A DNA stretch of 6,632 bases from Gemmatimonadaceae bacterium (GTDB taxonomy: Bacteria; Gemmatimonadota; Gemmatimonadetes; Gemmatimonadales; Gemmatimonadaceae): positions 1 through 6,632 of the forward strand of contig JANYKY010000478.1 of the NCBI GenBank assembly GCA_025357975.1, in the 5' to 3' direction. Shown here in pieces: positions 1 through 5,335 of the stretch. The first letter of the stretch is position 1. Each line of letters begins with the position of its first letter. The translations under genes were made by a program, and so were the position numbers. A model generated the notes under the pieces. That model was not told where the DNA came from. It did no database searches and was given only the letters and a program-made list of their open reading frames with translations.

Positions 1-142
1 GCTCGAGCTGAGCGGCGCGCGGATCCTGCGAAAGTGCAGTCGCGCGTAGAATGGAAAGCCGTAATGAATCATTGGTCTGAGCTCGTGCTGTTACCGGCGG
101 TAGCGCGGCAAGGAGGGCGAGGGCGATAAGAATTCCTTTCAT
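1..142 (-). CDS. TolC-like outer-membrane efflux protein, N-terminal part (cut by window edge)
   Basis: Reading leftward from an ATG at 142, the frame stays open to the window edge and gives 47 residues. The first 22 form a textbook signal peptide: a Lys at position 2, a hydrophobic core (ILIALALLAALPP) and an Ala-Arg-Ala cleavage site before Gln22. The mature start, with LRLSILRATALSQDPRAAQLE, matches the usual opening of TolC/outer-membrane-factor proteins, in which an amphipathic helix (LsL..Ai..Al..nP.l..a.le) starts the first coiled-coil arm. Such proteins form the trimeric outer-membrane exit duct of tripartite efflux pumps or type I secretion systems. The start codon overlaps the stop of the TetR gene (ATGA, positions 142-139), so the two are probably translationally coupled and the regulator controls this pump. 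Only the N-terminus is visible, so the family call rests on the signal peptide, one helix and context. Confidence 0.68.
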   Translation of the reverse strand, partial: MKGILIALALLAALPPVTARAQTNDSLRLSILRATALSQDPRAAQLE

Positions 143-789
143 GGTGCGATCGCCGCTTTGATATAGATGGGAAGTTCTTTTCTTCGCTGCTCGATGAACT
201 TTGCGAAGCCCTCGTCGTCGAAGCCGAGGGCGGCGCGAAGCATTGGCTGTGCGGCGAACGGGAACACGCAGAGGGACAGGAGGTTGACGAAGAACTGGGC
301 GGCGTTCATTCGGCGCATTCTTCCGGCGCGGGCTTCGGAGGCGAGTTGTTTTTCGAGTTTTTCGAATGCGGGTCGGGCGATGGCGGAGATGTCGCCGCCG
401 GTCGCCTGGCCGACCAGCTGGGGGATCCGTTCGGGGTGGTGGTGTAGTTCGGAGATTATGTATCCGGGCAGGAACGGGGATTGGGACATGGTGGTGAGGT
501 AGGTGTCGACGATCCGGTCAATTTTTTCGATCACTGGCATGTCTCCGCCGACGATTGTGAGGAGTGCGGGGAGCATGCGTCCGGCGGTTTCCCGGAAGAC
601 CGCTTCGCTGAGTTTTTCTTTAGAGCGGAAGTAGTAGTGGAGAAGTGCCTGGTTGACGCCGGCTTCTTCGGCGATTTCCTGCATGCGTGCCCCGGCGGTT
701 CCGCGGCGTATGAACACGGCCTTGGCGGCGTCGAGGATGCGTATTTCGGTTTCGCCATCGGGTATTGGAGCGGCGCTCTTCTTGGCCAT
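139..789 (-). CDS. TetR/AcrR-family transcriptional repressor
   Basis: The product has 216 residues, typical for the family. Residues 14-60 form the N-terminal DNA-binding domain: ILDAAKAVFIRRG, then the helix-turn-helix MQEIAEEAGVNQALLHYYF (about 36-54) and the RSKEKL that follows in nearly all TetR proteins. The remainder is a helical ligand-binding and dimerisation domain, including FFVNLLSLCVFPFAAQPML near 166-184; the ligand cannot be read from it. The protein likely represses its own operon, which continues into a TolC-like efflux gene through an ATGA overlap, as in many bacterial tetR-tolC-MFP-RND clusters. A perfect palindrome 10 bp upstream of the ATG is the probable operator. No Shine-Dalgarno sequence is visible; the upstream stretch is only A and T, suggesting a very short or leaderless message. 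The ATG is chosen because it opens with MAKKS about 13 residues before the first helix. The family is certain, the regulated substrate is not. Confidence 0.93.
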   Translation of the reverse strand: MAKKSAAPIPDGETEIRILDAAKAVFIRRGTAGARMQEIAEEAGVNQALLHYYFRSKEKLSEAVFRETAGRMLPALLTIVGGDMPVIEKIDRIVDTYLTTMSQSPFLPGYIISELHHHPERIPQLVGQATGGDISAIARPAFEKLEKQLASEARAGRMRRMNAAQFFVNLLSLCVFPFAAQPMLRAALGFDDEGFAKFIEQRRKELPIYIKAAIAP

Positions 790-798
790 TTTATTTAA

Positions 799-810
799 TT
801 AACTAGTTAA
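799..810. promoter_or_regulatory. Candidate TetR operator (12-bp perfect palindrome)
   Basis: TTAACTAGTTAA is a perfect palindrome within a strikingly AT-rich stretch (about 789-815) in otherwise GC-rich DNA. It lies 10 bp upstream of the TetR gene start, where an autorepressor would block RNA polymerase. A weak -35-like TTGCCT can be read on the minus strand at 825-820, which would place a -10 element over or next to the palindrome; this promoter reading is tentative. The site is also about 180 bp upstream of the divergent osmC start, so joint control is possible. Position and symmetry are seen; the function is inferred. Confidence 0.55.
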
Positions 811-977
811 ACAAACATCAGGCAAGTAGTCACCTTCCTCTGCATGGCACGAATCTCTCAAGTGGGACCTGTTGCAGAGATCGAATCGCGAGATCACCGC
901 ATCAATTGCAGGACGGGGAATTCAATCGCGGAATTCAGCCAATCGTTTCGCTGGATCAGAAGTTCACATCATTAAAG

Positions 978-984
978 AAAGGAA
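978..984 (+). promoter_or_regulatory. Ribosome binding site of osmC
   Basis: AAAGGAA lies 8 nt before the ATG at 993 and is the clearest Shine-Dalgarno sequence in the window. It fixes the osmC start against the earlier in-frame possibilities. Confidence 0.7.
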
Positions 985-992
985 TTTTGTAA

Positions 993-1424
993 ATGCCGAC
1001 GCGCAAATCGAGTGCACGATGGGAAGGTGGGTTGAAGGGTGGAAAAGGCACGTTCAAGGGTGAGAGCGGGGCAATCAACGGGCAGTATAATTTCAGCTCG
1101 CGTTTTGAAGAGGGCGCCGGATCAAATCCCGAGGAGCTTCTGGCTGCTGCTGAAGCTGCGTGTTTCAGTATGGCGCTGAGTGGTGGTCTCGAGGGAAACG
1201 GGACACCAGCTACGTTTGTGGAAACTGAGGCCGCGTGCACAGTGAAGCCTCAGCCCGAAGGCGGATTCAAGATCACGACGATGGCGTTGACCGTCCGCGC
1301 TACTGTCCCTGGGATCGACGACGCGAAGTTCCAGCAGGTCGTTCAGGCAACGCTGACAGGTTGTCCCGTCTCAAAGACTTTTCACGGGAACGTCGATATC
1401 ACTGTCAACGCGGCTCTCGTTTAG
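993..1424 (+). CDS. osmC: OsmC, organic hydroperoxide thiol peroxidase
   Basis: The product is 143 residues, the same length as E. coli OsmC from memory, and collinear with it: an early ARWEGGLKGGKGTF, then SSRFEEG (Arg37), NPEELLAAAEAACFSMALS (Glu48, peroxidatic Cys57) and TGCPVSKTF (resolving Cys124). OsmC is a cytoplasmic homodimer that reduces organic hydroperoxides through these two cysteines, recharged by dihydrolipoyl thiols. The ELLAAAEAACFSMAL and GCPVS blocks are diagnostic for the OsmC branch rather than Ohr. A third cysteine, Cys82, is not part of the known active site. The gene stands alone: it diverges from the TetR-efflux operon and converges on the RecQ gene, with a strong hairpin between. 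A good Shine-Dalgarno sequence supports the start. How it is induced cannot be read, although the TetR palindrome lies in the shared 203-bp upstream region. Confidence 0.95.
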   Translation: MPTRKSSARWEGGLKGGKGTFKGESGAINGQYNFSSRFEEGAGSNPEELLAAAEAACFSMALSGGLEGNGTPATFVETEAACTVKPQPEGGFKITTMALTVRATVPGIDDAKFQQVVQATLTGCPVSKTFHGNVDITVNAALV

Positions 1425-1443
1425 CTGGACCATTTACAACTGT

Positions 1444-1474
1444 TTGACGGGAGCCGCGGCCCGGCTCCCGTCAA
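1444..1474. terminator. Bidirectional terminator hairpin between osmC and recQ
   Basis: A perfect 13-bp stem, TTGACGGGAGCCG pairing with CGGCTCCCGTCAA around a 5-nt loop (CGGCC), sits 19 bp after the osmC stop and abuts the stop codon of the converging recQ gene. Neither side has a clear T-tract, so it is not a classical intrinsic terminator. Its placement between convergent genes and its stability make transcript-end formation or 3'-end protection the most likely role. Confidence 0.65.
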
Positions 1475-2953
1475 TCAGGCGATGCGAATGTCCGGCGATT
1501 CCCACGCTTGCCGAGCATCGCACGCATCACAGTTTCCGCAGCTCCAGCTTGGCGAAACTTCCTCGCCAAAATGCTCCAGGATGAACTTGGTCCGGCATTC
1601 GGTCGTCTGACAAAAATCGATGATCGTGCGAAGTTTTTTCTGATCGTTCGCGCGCCGCTCTTCGTAGTCAGTCAGGTCATGGCTCAGATCGCACGACGTG
1701 AGATTGCCATGAAGGCGTTGCCACTTGCCTCCACGATGCTCGCGCACCAAACCATGCCGCTTCAGTAGCGCGAATACGATCTTTGCTTTGCGCTGCGGCA
1801 CATCGGTGATATCGGTGATGTCGCTCAACGCGACTGGCATCTCGAGCGGATACTTTTCCAGCGCGAGCGCGACTCTCGCCGCCTCTTCGACCTCGGGATA
1901 TCTGCCACCCAGAAAATAGGACTGGATACGCCGGTCCTCGACGCGGTAGAGCATCGTACACGTGGCCGGCTTTCCATCTCTGCCCGCCCGGCCAGCCTCC
2001 TGATAGTACGACTCGATCGAGCCCGGAAAATGGTAGTGGACGACAAATCGAATTTCCTGCTTGTCCACGCCCAATCCGAATGCGTTCGTCGCGATGATCG
2101 CGTTGAGCGTTCCGTTCATGAAAGCTTCCTGAACATGCTTTCGATCAGCCGCCGACCTTTTTCCGTGATACAGACCGATGCTGTGACGCTCTTTCAGCTG
2201 TTCGTGCAACCGTTCGGCCTCTTTCACCGTCGCGACATAGATGACGCCTGAGCCCTCGGTTTCGCTCAGGATGTGCTCGACGATGGTGTCCTTCAATCCG
2301 TCGTTCACTGTCCGCCGAACTTCGAAGCGAAGATTGGGGCGCGCGAACCCGGTGATCGTTACATGCGGATCCTTCATCCCGAGCTGGCGGACGATATCGT
2401 CCTGCACTTCCTGCGTAGCAGTTGCGGTGAGAGCCAGAATCGGTGGCCGTCCGAAGCGCTTAGCGATTGAGCCCAGGCTCAGATAATCGGGGCGGAAGTC
2501 GTGGCCCCATTGGCTGACACAGTGCGCTTCGTCTACGACGAACAACGAGATGTGGCGGCTGAGCAGGCGCTCGAAGAAGTCGCGGTCCTTGAAGCGCTCG
2601 GGTGTCAGGTAGATCATCTCCCCTTCGCCCGCAGTTATTTGACGATTGGCTTCGCGAGTTTCGCCGGTCGAGAGATGAGAGTGCATTGCGACCGCATCGA
2701 CGCCTTGTGCGGAGAGCTTGTCCTTCTGGTCTTTCATGAGCGCGATCAGCGGGCTGACGACCACGGTGAGCCCAGGAAGGGTGAGGGCGGTCAGCTGATA
2801 AATAAGAGATTTTCCGCTGCCCGTCGGCATTACGACGAGTGCGTCGCGCCCGTGCAGCAGCGCGTTGATCGGCTTCCACTGACCCTTCCTGAAATCACTA
2901 TGGCCGAAGCGCTCGCGGAGCATCTCGCGAACCTCGGCTTTTGGATACTTCAT
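1475..2953 (-). CDS. recQ: RecQ-family ATP-dependent DNA helicase, short form without HRDC
   Basis: The 492-residue product is a superfamily 2 DNA helicase that unwinds DNA 3'-5' in recombination and replication repair. All motifs are intact: motif 0 (FRKGQ, 21-25), Walker A (MPTGSGKS, 42-49), DEAH (141-144), the RecQ aromatic loop [13 protein letters not shown] (145-157), motif III ALTATAT (174-180), motif V ([11 protein letters not shown], 288-298) and motif VI with the arginine finger ([10 protein letters not shown], 318-327). A four-cysteine zinc site (Cys453, 472, 475, 478) lies almost at the C-terminus; no HRDC domain follows. About 125 residues separate motif VI from the zinc site, including a winged-helix-like piece (about 375-415), far more than in E. 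coli RecQ. The frame is open a further 99 codons upstream into the divergent gene, but the ATG at 2953 begins just before the conserved FGHSDFR, so it is preferred. No Shine-Dalgarno sequence is visible. A RecS-like relative is possible. Confidence 0.93.
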   Translation of the reverse strand: MKYPKAEVREMLRERFGHSDFRKGQWKPINALLHGRDALVVMPTGSGKSLIYQLTALTLPGLTVVVSPLIALMKDQKDKLSAQGVDAVAMHSHLSTGETREANRQITAGEGEMIYLTPERFKDRDFFERLLSRHISLFVVDEAHCVSQWGHDFRPDYLSLGSIAKRFGRPPILALTATATQEVQDDIVRQLGMKDPHVTITGFARPNLRFEVRRTVNDGLKDTIVEHILSETEGSGVIYVATVKEAERLHEQLKERHSIGLYHGKRSAADRKHVQEAFMNGTLNAIIATNAFGLGVDKQEIRFVVHYHFPGSIESYYQEAGRAGRDGKPATCTMLYRVEDRRIQSYFLGGRYPEVEEAARVALALEKYPLEMPVALSDITDITDVPQRKAKIVFALLKRHGLVREHRGGKWQRLHGNLTSCDLSHDLTDYEERRANDQKKLRTIIDFCQTTECRTKFILEHFGEEVSPSWSCGNCDACDARQAWESPDIRIA

Positions 2954-2979
2954 CGAGAGTGTGCAGTCGCATGAAGTAT
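2945..2979. repeat. 9-bp inverted repeat over the recQ start
   Basis: ATACTTCAT (2945-2953, containing the recQ start codon) is matched by its exact reverse complement ATGAAGTAT at 2971-2979, with a 17-bp spacer. The arrangement lies in the 91-bp spacer between divergent genes, where an operator could act on both promoters. A chance origin is possible because one arm encodes the conserved RecQ N-terminus MKY. Confidence 0.4.
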
Positions 2980-2991
2980 TCCGCGCTTGTG

Positions 2992-3030
2992 GCTTGTGGC
3001 CCATGCCTTGTGCCCATGCCTTGTGGCCCG
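2992..3030. repeat. Three 13-bp imperfect tandem repeats
   Basis: Three consecutive 13-bp units, GCTTGTGGCCCAT, GCCTTGTGCCCAT and GCCTTGTGGCCCG, stand end to end, with a partial copy (GCTTGTG) just before. They fill the spacer upstream of the methyltransferase gene. Their 13-bp period is not a multiple of three, which argues against this stretch being translated and so for a methyltransferase start downstream of it. Confidence 0.7.
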
Positions 3031-3044
3031 AGTACGTTTCGGGC

Positions 3045-4214
3045 GTGCCCGACACCAAGAAAAACTCCAAACGCGGCTTCTTTGCGATGACGGCGCCCGG
3101 TCTCGAGGATCTTCTCGCGAAGGAAATCGCCTCACTCATCGGAAAAGTGGGCGAAACATCGAGCGGAGGCGTTGAATTTTCCGGTGGCATGAAAGACATG
3201 CGCCGAGTGAATCTCTGGTCGCGAATAGCGAACCGTGTAGTGGTGCGCATCGATGAGTTCCACGCGTCGAGTTTTCACGAGCTCGAGCGACGTGCAAAAC
3301 AGGTTGAGTGGGGACGTTTTGTCACTAGCGGAAAGCCGGTCAGATTCCGTGTCACGTGCCGCAAATCGCGCCTTTATCACTCGGACGCAGTCGCAGAACG
3401 GTTTGCGGCAGCGGTCAAGGCGAAAGTCGGCGGCAATGATTTCATCGTAGTCCAAACAGAAACCGATGATGAATCGGACGATGGGTCGGCCGATGAAGGA
3501 CAGCTATTCGTGGTGCGACTCGTCGATGACGTCTGCTCGATAAGCGCCGACAGCTCCGGCGAGCTGTTGCATCGACGGGCCTACCGCCTGGCGGTCGCCA
3601 AAGCTCCGCTTCGCGAAACGATTGCAGCAGCCATGGTGACGGGGAGCGGATGGGACATGAAGTCTCCGCTCGTCGACCCGATGTGCGGGGCTGGCACGAT
3701 CCCGATTGAAGCAGCGATGATGGCGAGAAACATCGCCCCGGGTGCAAATCGCAGGTTTGCTTTCGAGAACTGGCCAAGGCACGATGCTGCGGCCTGGAAA
3801 ACGGAAATCGAAACGGCACGTGCGGGAGTTCTTCCGGAGTGTGCAGCACAAATCGTCGCTTCGGATCGCGACGAAGGTGCAATCGCGGCGGCTCGAAGCA
3901 ACGCGGAGCGCGCTGGTGTATCGAAGGACATCGATTTCAGCGTGCGCGCGCTTTCAGCAGCAGATTTTCCTGTGCCGGCCGGATGGATCATCACCAATCC
4001 GCCGTATGGCGTGCGAGTCAGCGATCCCGCGCCGCTCAGGAACCTTTACGCTCAGTTGGGCACCACCGTCAGAAAACGCGCCGCCGGCTACACGATGGCG
4101 CTTCTCTCGGCCGATTCGGAGCTCGAGGATCACATGAAAATCAATTTCCGCGAAGTTTTCAGGACCTCCAACGGCGGTATTCCCGTTCATCTGGTTGCGG
4201 GCGTCGTGATGTGA
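3045..4214 (+). CDS. THUMP-domain class I RNA methyltransferase (RlmL/YpsC-like)
   Basis: The 389-residue product (from the GTG at 3045) has the layout of the RlmL N-terminal half and B. subtilis YpsC: an N-terminal [17 protein letters not shown] (12-28) like the F-A-x-A-x-GLE-LL opening of RlmL, a THUMP RNA-binding domain (about 60-170), the linker LHRRAYR (175-181) and a Rossmann methyltransferase domain with SAM-binding [14 protein letters not shown] (211-224) and catalytic NPPYG (318-322). Relatives make N2-methylguanosine in 23S rRNA (G2445 in E. coli); that target is inferred. An acidic run ([15 protein letters not shown], 138-152) interrupts the THUMP region. Start choice: the ATG at 3087 would remove the conserved FFA, while a GTG at 2961 would translate through tandem repeats, so GTG 3045 fits best although no strong ribosome site is seen. 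A MOSC gene follows 15 bp later in the same direction. Confidence 0.9.
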   Translation: MPDTKKNSKRGFFAMTAPGLEDLLAKEIASLIGKVGETSSGGVEFSGGMKDMRRVNLWSRIANRVVVRIDEFHASSFHELERRAKQVEWGRFVTSGKPVRFRVTCRKSRLYHSDAVAERFAAAVKAKVGGNDFIVVQTETDDESDDGSADEGQLFVVRLVDDVCSISADSSGELLHRRAYRLAVAKAPLRETIAAAMVTGSGWDMKSPLVDPMCGAGTIPIEAAMMARNIAPGANRRFAFENWPRHDAAAWKTEIETARAGVLPECAAQIVASDRDEGAIAAARSNAERAGVSKDIDFSVRALSAADFPVPAGWIITNPPYGVRVSDPAPLRNLYAQLGTTVRKRAAGYTMALLSADSELEDHMKINFREVFRTSNGGIPVHLVAGVVM

Positions 4215-4229
4215 TCGCCGACGCGTAAA

Positions 4230-4733
4230 GTGAGTCAAAACGGATGTGTTTTCTCAGTCAACACCTCGCAGGGCGGCGTTCCCAAGCTTCCGGTTGGCGA
4301 AGCGATGGTGACGGCGAACGGCCTGGAAGGCGACAGCCAGCGCAACCTGAAATACCACGGCGGGCCCGACCGGGCGGTGTGCATTTTTTCGCTCGAGCGG
4401 ATTCTTGGGCTGCAGGCGGAAGGTCACCCCATCGGGACGGGAACGACCGGCGAAAATCTCACGTTAACCGGCCTGGAGTGGGACTATGTCATCCCGGGCT
4501 CGCTTCTTCAGACCGGGGACGCGCTGCTCGAAATCGTGTCGTATACACCGCCGTGCCGGACCATTCGGGGATCGTTCACCGCGGAGAAATTCTCGCGCCT
4601 ATCACAAGCGCATTATCCTGGGTGGAGCCGAGTGTATGCGCGTGTTCTTCGGGCGGGTGTTGTCCGTATCGGGGATCCTGCCGCGCTGACCCCGGGCGAG
4701 AACACTTCTACGAACTGGTTCCGACCGATATAG
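4230..4733 (+). CDS. MOSC-domain protein (YiiM-like)
   Basis: The 167-residue product is essentially one MOSC domain, the beta-barrel fold shared with molybdenum cofactor sulfurase C-termini and with YiiM/YuaD-type proteins that handle 6-hydroxylaminopurine and related N-hydroxylated compounds with the molybdenum cofactor. Visible family marks are VFSVNTSQGGVPKLPV (7-22), GLEGDSQRNLKYHGGPDRAVCIFS (31-54, core HGGPDRAV), GTTGENLTLTGL (71-82) and the conserved cysteine of TPPCRTI (Cys109), which is expected to bind sulfur or the cofactor. The length and single domain favour a stand-alone MOSC protein; the actual substrate is unknown. It starts with GTG 15 bp after the methyltransferase stop, with only a weak purine stretch in front, and is probably co-transcribed. 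No functional link to the methyltransferase is obvious. Confidence 0.9.
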   Translation: MSQNGCVFSVNTSQGGVPKLPVGEAMVTANGLEGDSQRNLKYHGGPDRAVCIFSLERILGLQAEGHPIGTGTTGENLTLTGLEWDYVIPGSLLQTGDALLEIVSYTPPCRTIRGSFTAEKFSRLSQAHYPGWSRVYARVLRAGVVRIGDPAALTPGENTSTNWFRPI

Positions 4734-4772
4734 GATAGAGGACAGGGGCCAAGGCAGGGGCGGTTTGCCGGT

Positions 4773-4794
4773 TGCCCGGACCGGGCATTTGCGT
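4773..4794 (+). terminator. Possible intrinsic terminator after the MOSC gene
   Basis: TGCCCG-GAC-CGGGCA (4773-4787) forms a 6-bp GC-rich stem with a 3-nt loop and is followed by TTTGCGTTTT, a broken T-tract. It lies 39 bp after the MOSC stop and fits the end of the methyltransferase-MOSC transcript. The stem is short, so confidence is moderate. Confidence 0.45.
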
Positions 4795-4811
4795 TTTAGC
4801 CGCGAGCTTTT

Positions 4812-4839
4812 TGGTCACGAAGGCGCGAAGGCACGAAGG
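4812..4839 (+). repeat. Degenerate 27-bp repeat, copy 1 (forward)
   Basis: The unit reads GGT followed by three 8-bp blocks (CACGAAGG, CGCGAAGG, CACGAAGG), starting near 4813. It shares its GGTCACGAA start and 8-bp phasing with the two other copies in this gap. It is preceded by a run of T, as is common for this type of intergenic repeat. Confidence 0.7.
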
Positions 4840-4870
4840 AAATGTCCGTGGCGCGTGGTAAAGACATGTT

Positions 4871-4897
4871 GGTCACGAAACCCCGAAAACACGAAAA
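4871..4897 (+). repeat. Degenerate 27-bp repeat, copy 2 (forward, left arm of inverted pair)
   Basis: GGT followed by CACGAAAC, CCCGAAAA and CACGAAAA. It faces copy 3: in the reverse complement of that copy 23 of 27 positions match, so the two can act as terminal inverted repeats of a 207-bp segment (4871-5077). Confidence 0.72.
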
Positions 4898-5050
4898 AGC
4901 TCCATCCGCGTCGCCCACTTCACCCAGCGCGGAAGAACTAAATAATCGTTGTTTACTACTCGTGTGGTAAGCGCGTCGCCGTCGCGGAATTAGTCGGCCG
5001 GCGAATGTTTAACCAGTACTAGGCAGGTCCGGCGTATTGCGGACACCCCC

Positions 5051-5077
5051 ATTTCGTGGTTTCGTGGTTGCGTGACC
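5051..5077 (-). repeat. Degenerate 27-bp repeat, copy 3 (inverted, right arm)
   Basis: Read on the minus strand this is GGT followed by CACGCAAC, CACGAAAC and CACGAAAT. It is the inverted partner of copy 2. Both ends begin with GGTCACG pointing outward, the arrangement of a small palindromic or MITE-like element, but no clear target-site duplication is visible: TGTT precedes the left end and AAGA follows the right. Confidence 0.7.
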
Positions 5078-5274
5078 AAGAAACCGTTGTCTAATGCGGC
5101 AGGTATCGGCAATGAGCAGCGTGTTACAGTTGTCGGGCCAGGCGCCGGTGCTTTCCGTGGCTCTCATCAGGCAGCAACGGACGCCTCAATTTCGGCCCTG
5201 ATCCGTAACCAGCCCGCCGGCCCCGCCTCTCCAACGGTCCCACTTTTGAATAGGAAACGGGTAAAACAACAGGC

Positions 5275-5300
5275 CCCCCGACTCAAAAAGGAGCCGGGGG
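5275..5300 (+). promoter_or_regulatory. Leader hairpin upstream of the poly-HAMP kinase
   Basis: CCCCCGACTC (5275-5284) pairs with GAGCCGGGGG (5291-5300) with one A-C mismatch, around an A-rich 6-nt loop. It ends 35 bp before the GTG start. No T-tract follows, so it is more likely a 5' leader structure than a terminator. Whether it affects translation or transcript stability cannot be told. Confidence 0.45.
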
Positions 5301-5325
5301 AGAATTACCGCATCCTTTAGTGACT

Positions 5326-5329
5326 GGAG
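5326..5329 (+). promoter_or_regulatory. Ribosome binding site of the poly-HAMP kinase gene
   Basis: GGAG lies 6 nt before the GTG at 5336. An in-frame TGA at 5321-5323 closes the frame just upstream, so this short window (5324-5336) must contain the start, and the site selects the GTG over the TTG at 5330. Confidence 0.6.
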
Positions 5330-5335
5330 TTGGCC

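Larger units (their letters stand above)
4734..5335. other. 602-bp intergenic region without a convincing gene
   Basis: The region holds a possible terminator, three copies of a 27-bp degenerate repeat (two facing each other) and a leader hairpin before the kinase gene. The stretch 4899-5050 between the facing repeats shows no coding signal or recognisable RNA. The stretch 5084-5270 is open in one frame but has no homology that I recognise and no ribosome site. No tRNA, known riboswitch class or strong promoter could be recognised by eye. The kinase promoter must lie here or further upstream. Confidence 0.6.

Noticed and set aside
481..798. Rightward frames over the TetR gene (167-502 and 481-798)
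   Set aside because: They are opposite-strand readings of a clear TetR gene and have no homology or start signals.
917..937. Two GGAATTCA copies 13 bp apart upstream of osmC
   Set aside because: Short, non-palindromic as a pair and with no clear relation to a promoter; likely chance.
2971..3090. Small 39-codon frame beginning ATG AAG TAT, like the recQ start
   Set aside because: The likeness comes from the inverted repeat; the rest translates tandem repeats and then an out-of-frame reading of the methyltransferase N-terminus.
2954..3250. N-terminal extension of the RecQ frame by 99 codons
   Set aside because: It would overlap the divergent methyltransferase, reads through 13-bp tandem repeats, and has no helicase homology; the ATG at 2953 fits the family start.
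5072..5320. Rightward 82-codon frame starting with GTG in the intergenic gap
   Set aside because: Its start lies inside a degenerate repeat (the CGTGACC end of copy 3), it has no ribosome site, no recognisable motif, and it runs through the leader hairpin of the kinase.
4734..5335. Riboswitch, tRNA or CRISPR in the long gap
   Set aside because: No conserved riboswitch core, cloverleaf or regularly spaced identical repeats with unique spacers could be found; the three repeat copies are degenerate, mixed in orientation and unevenly spaced.
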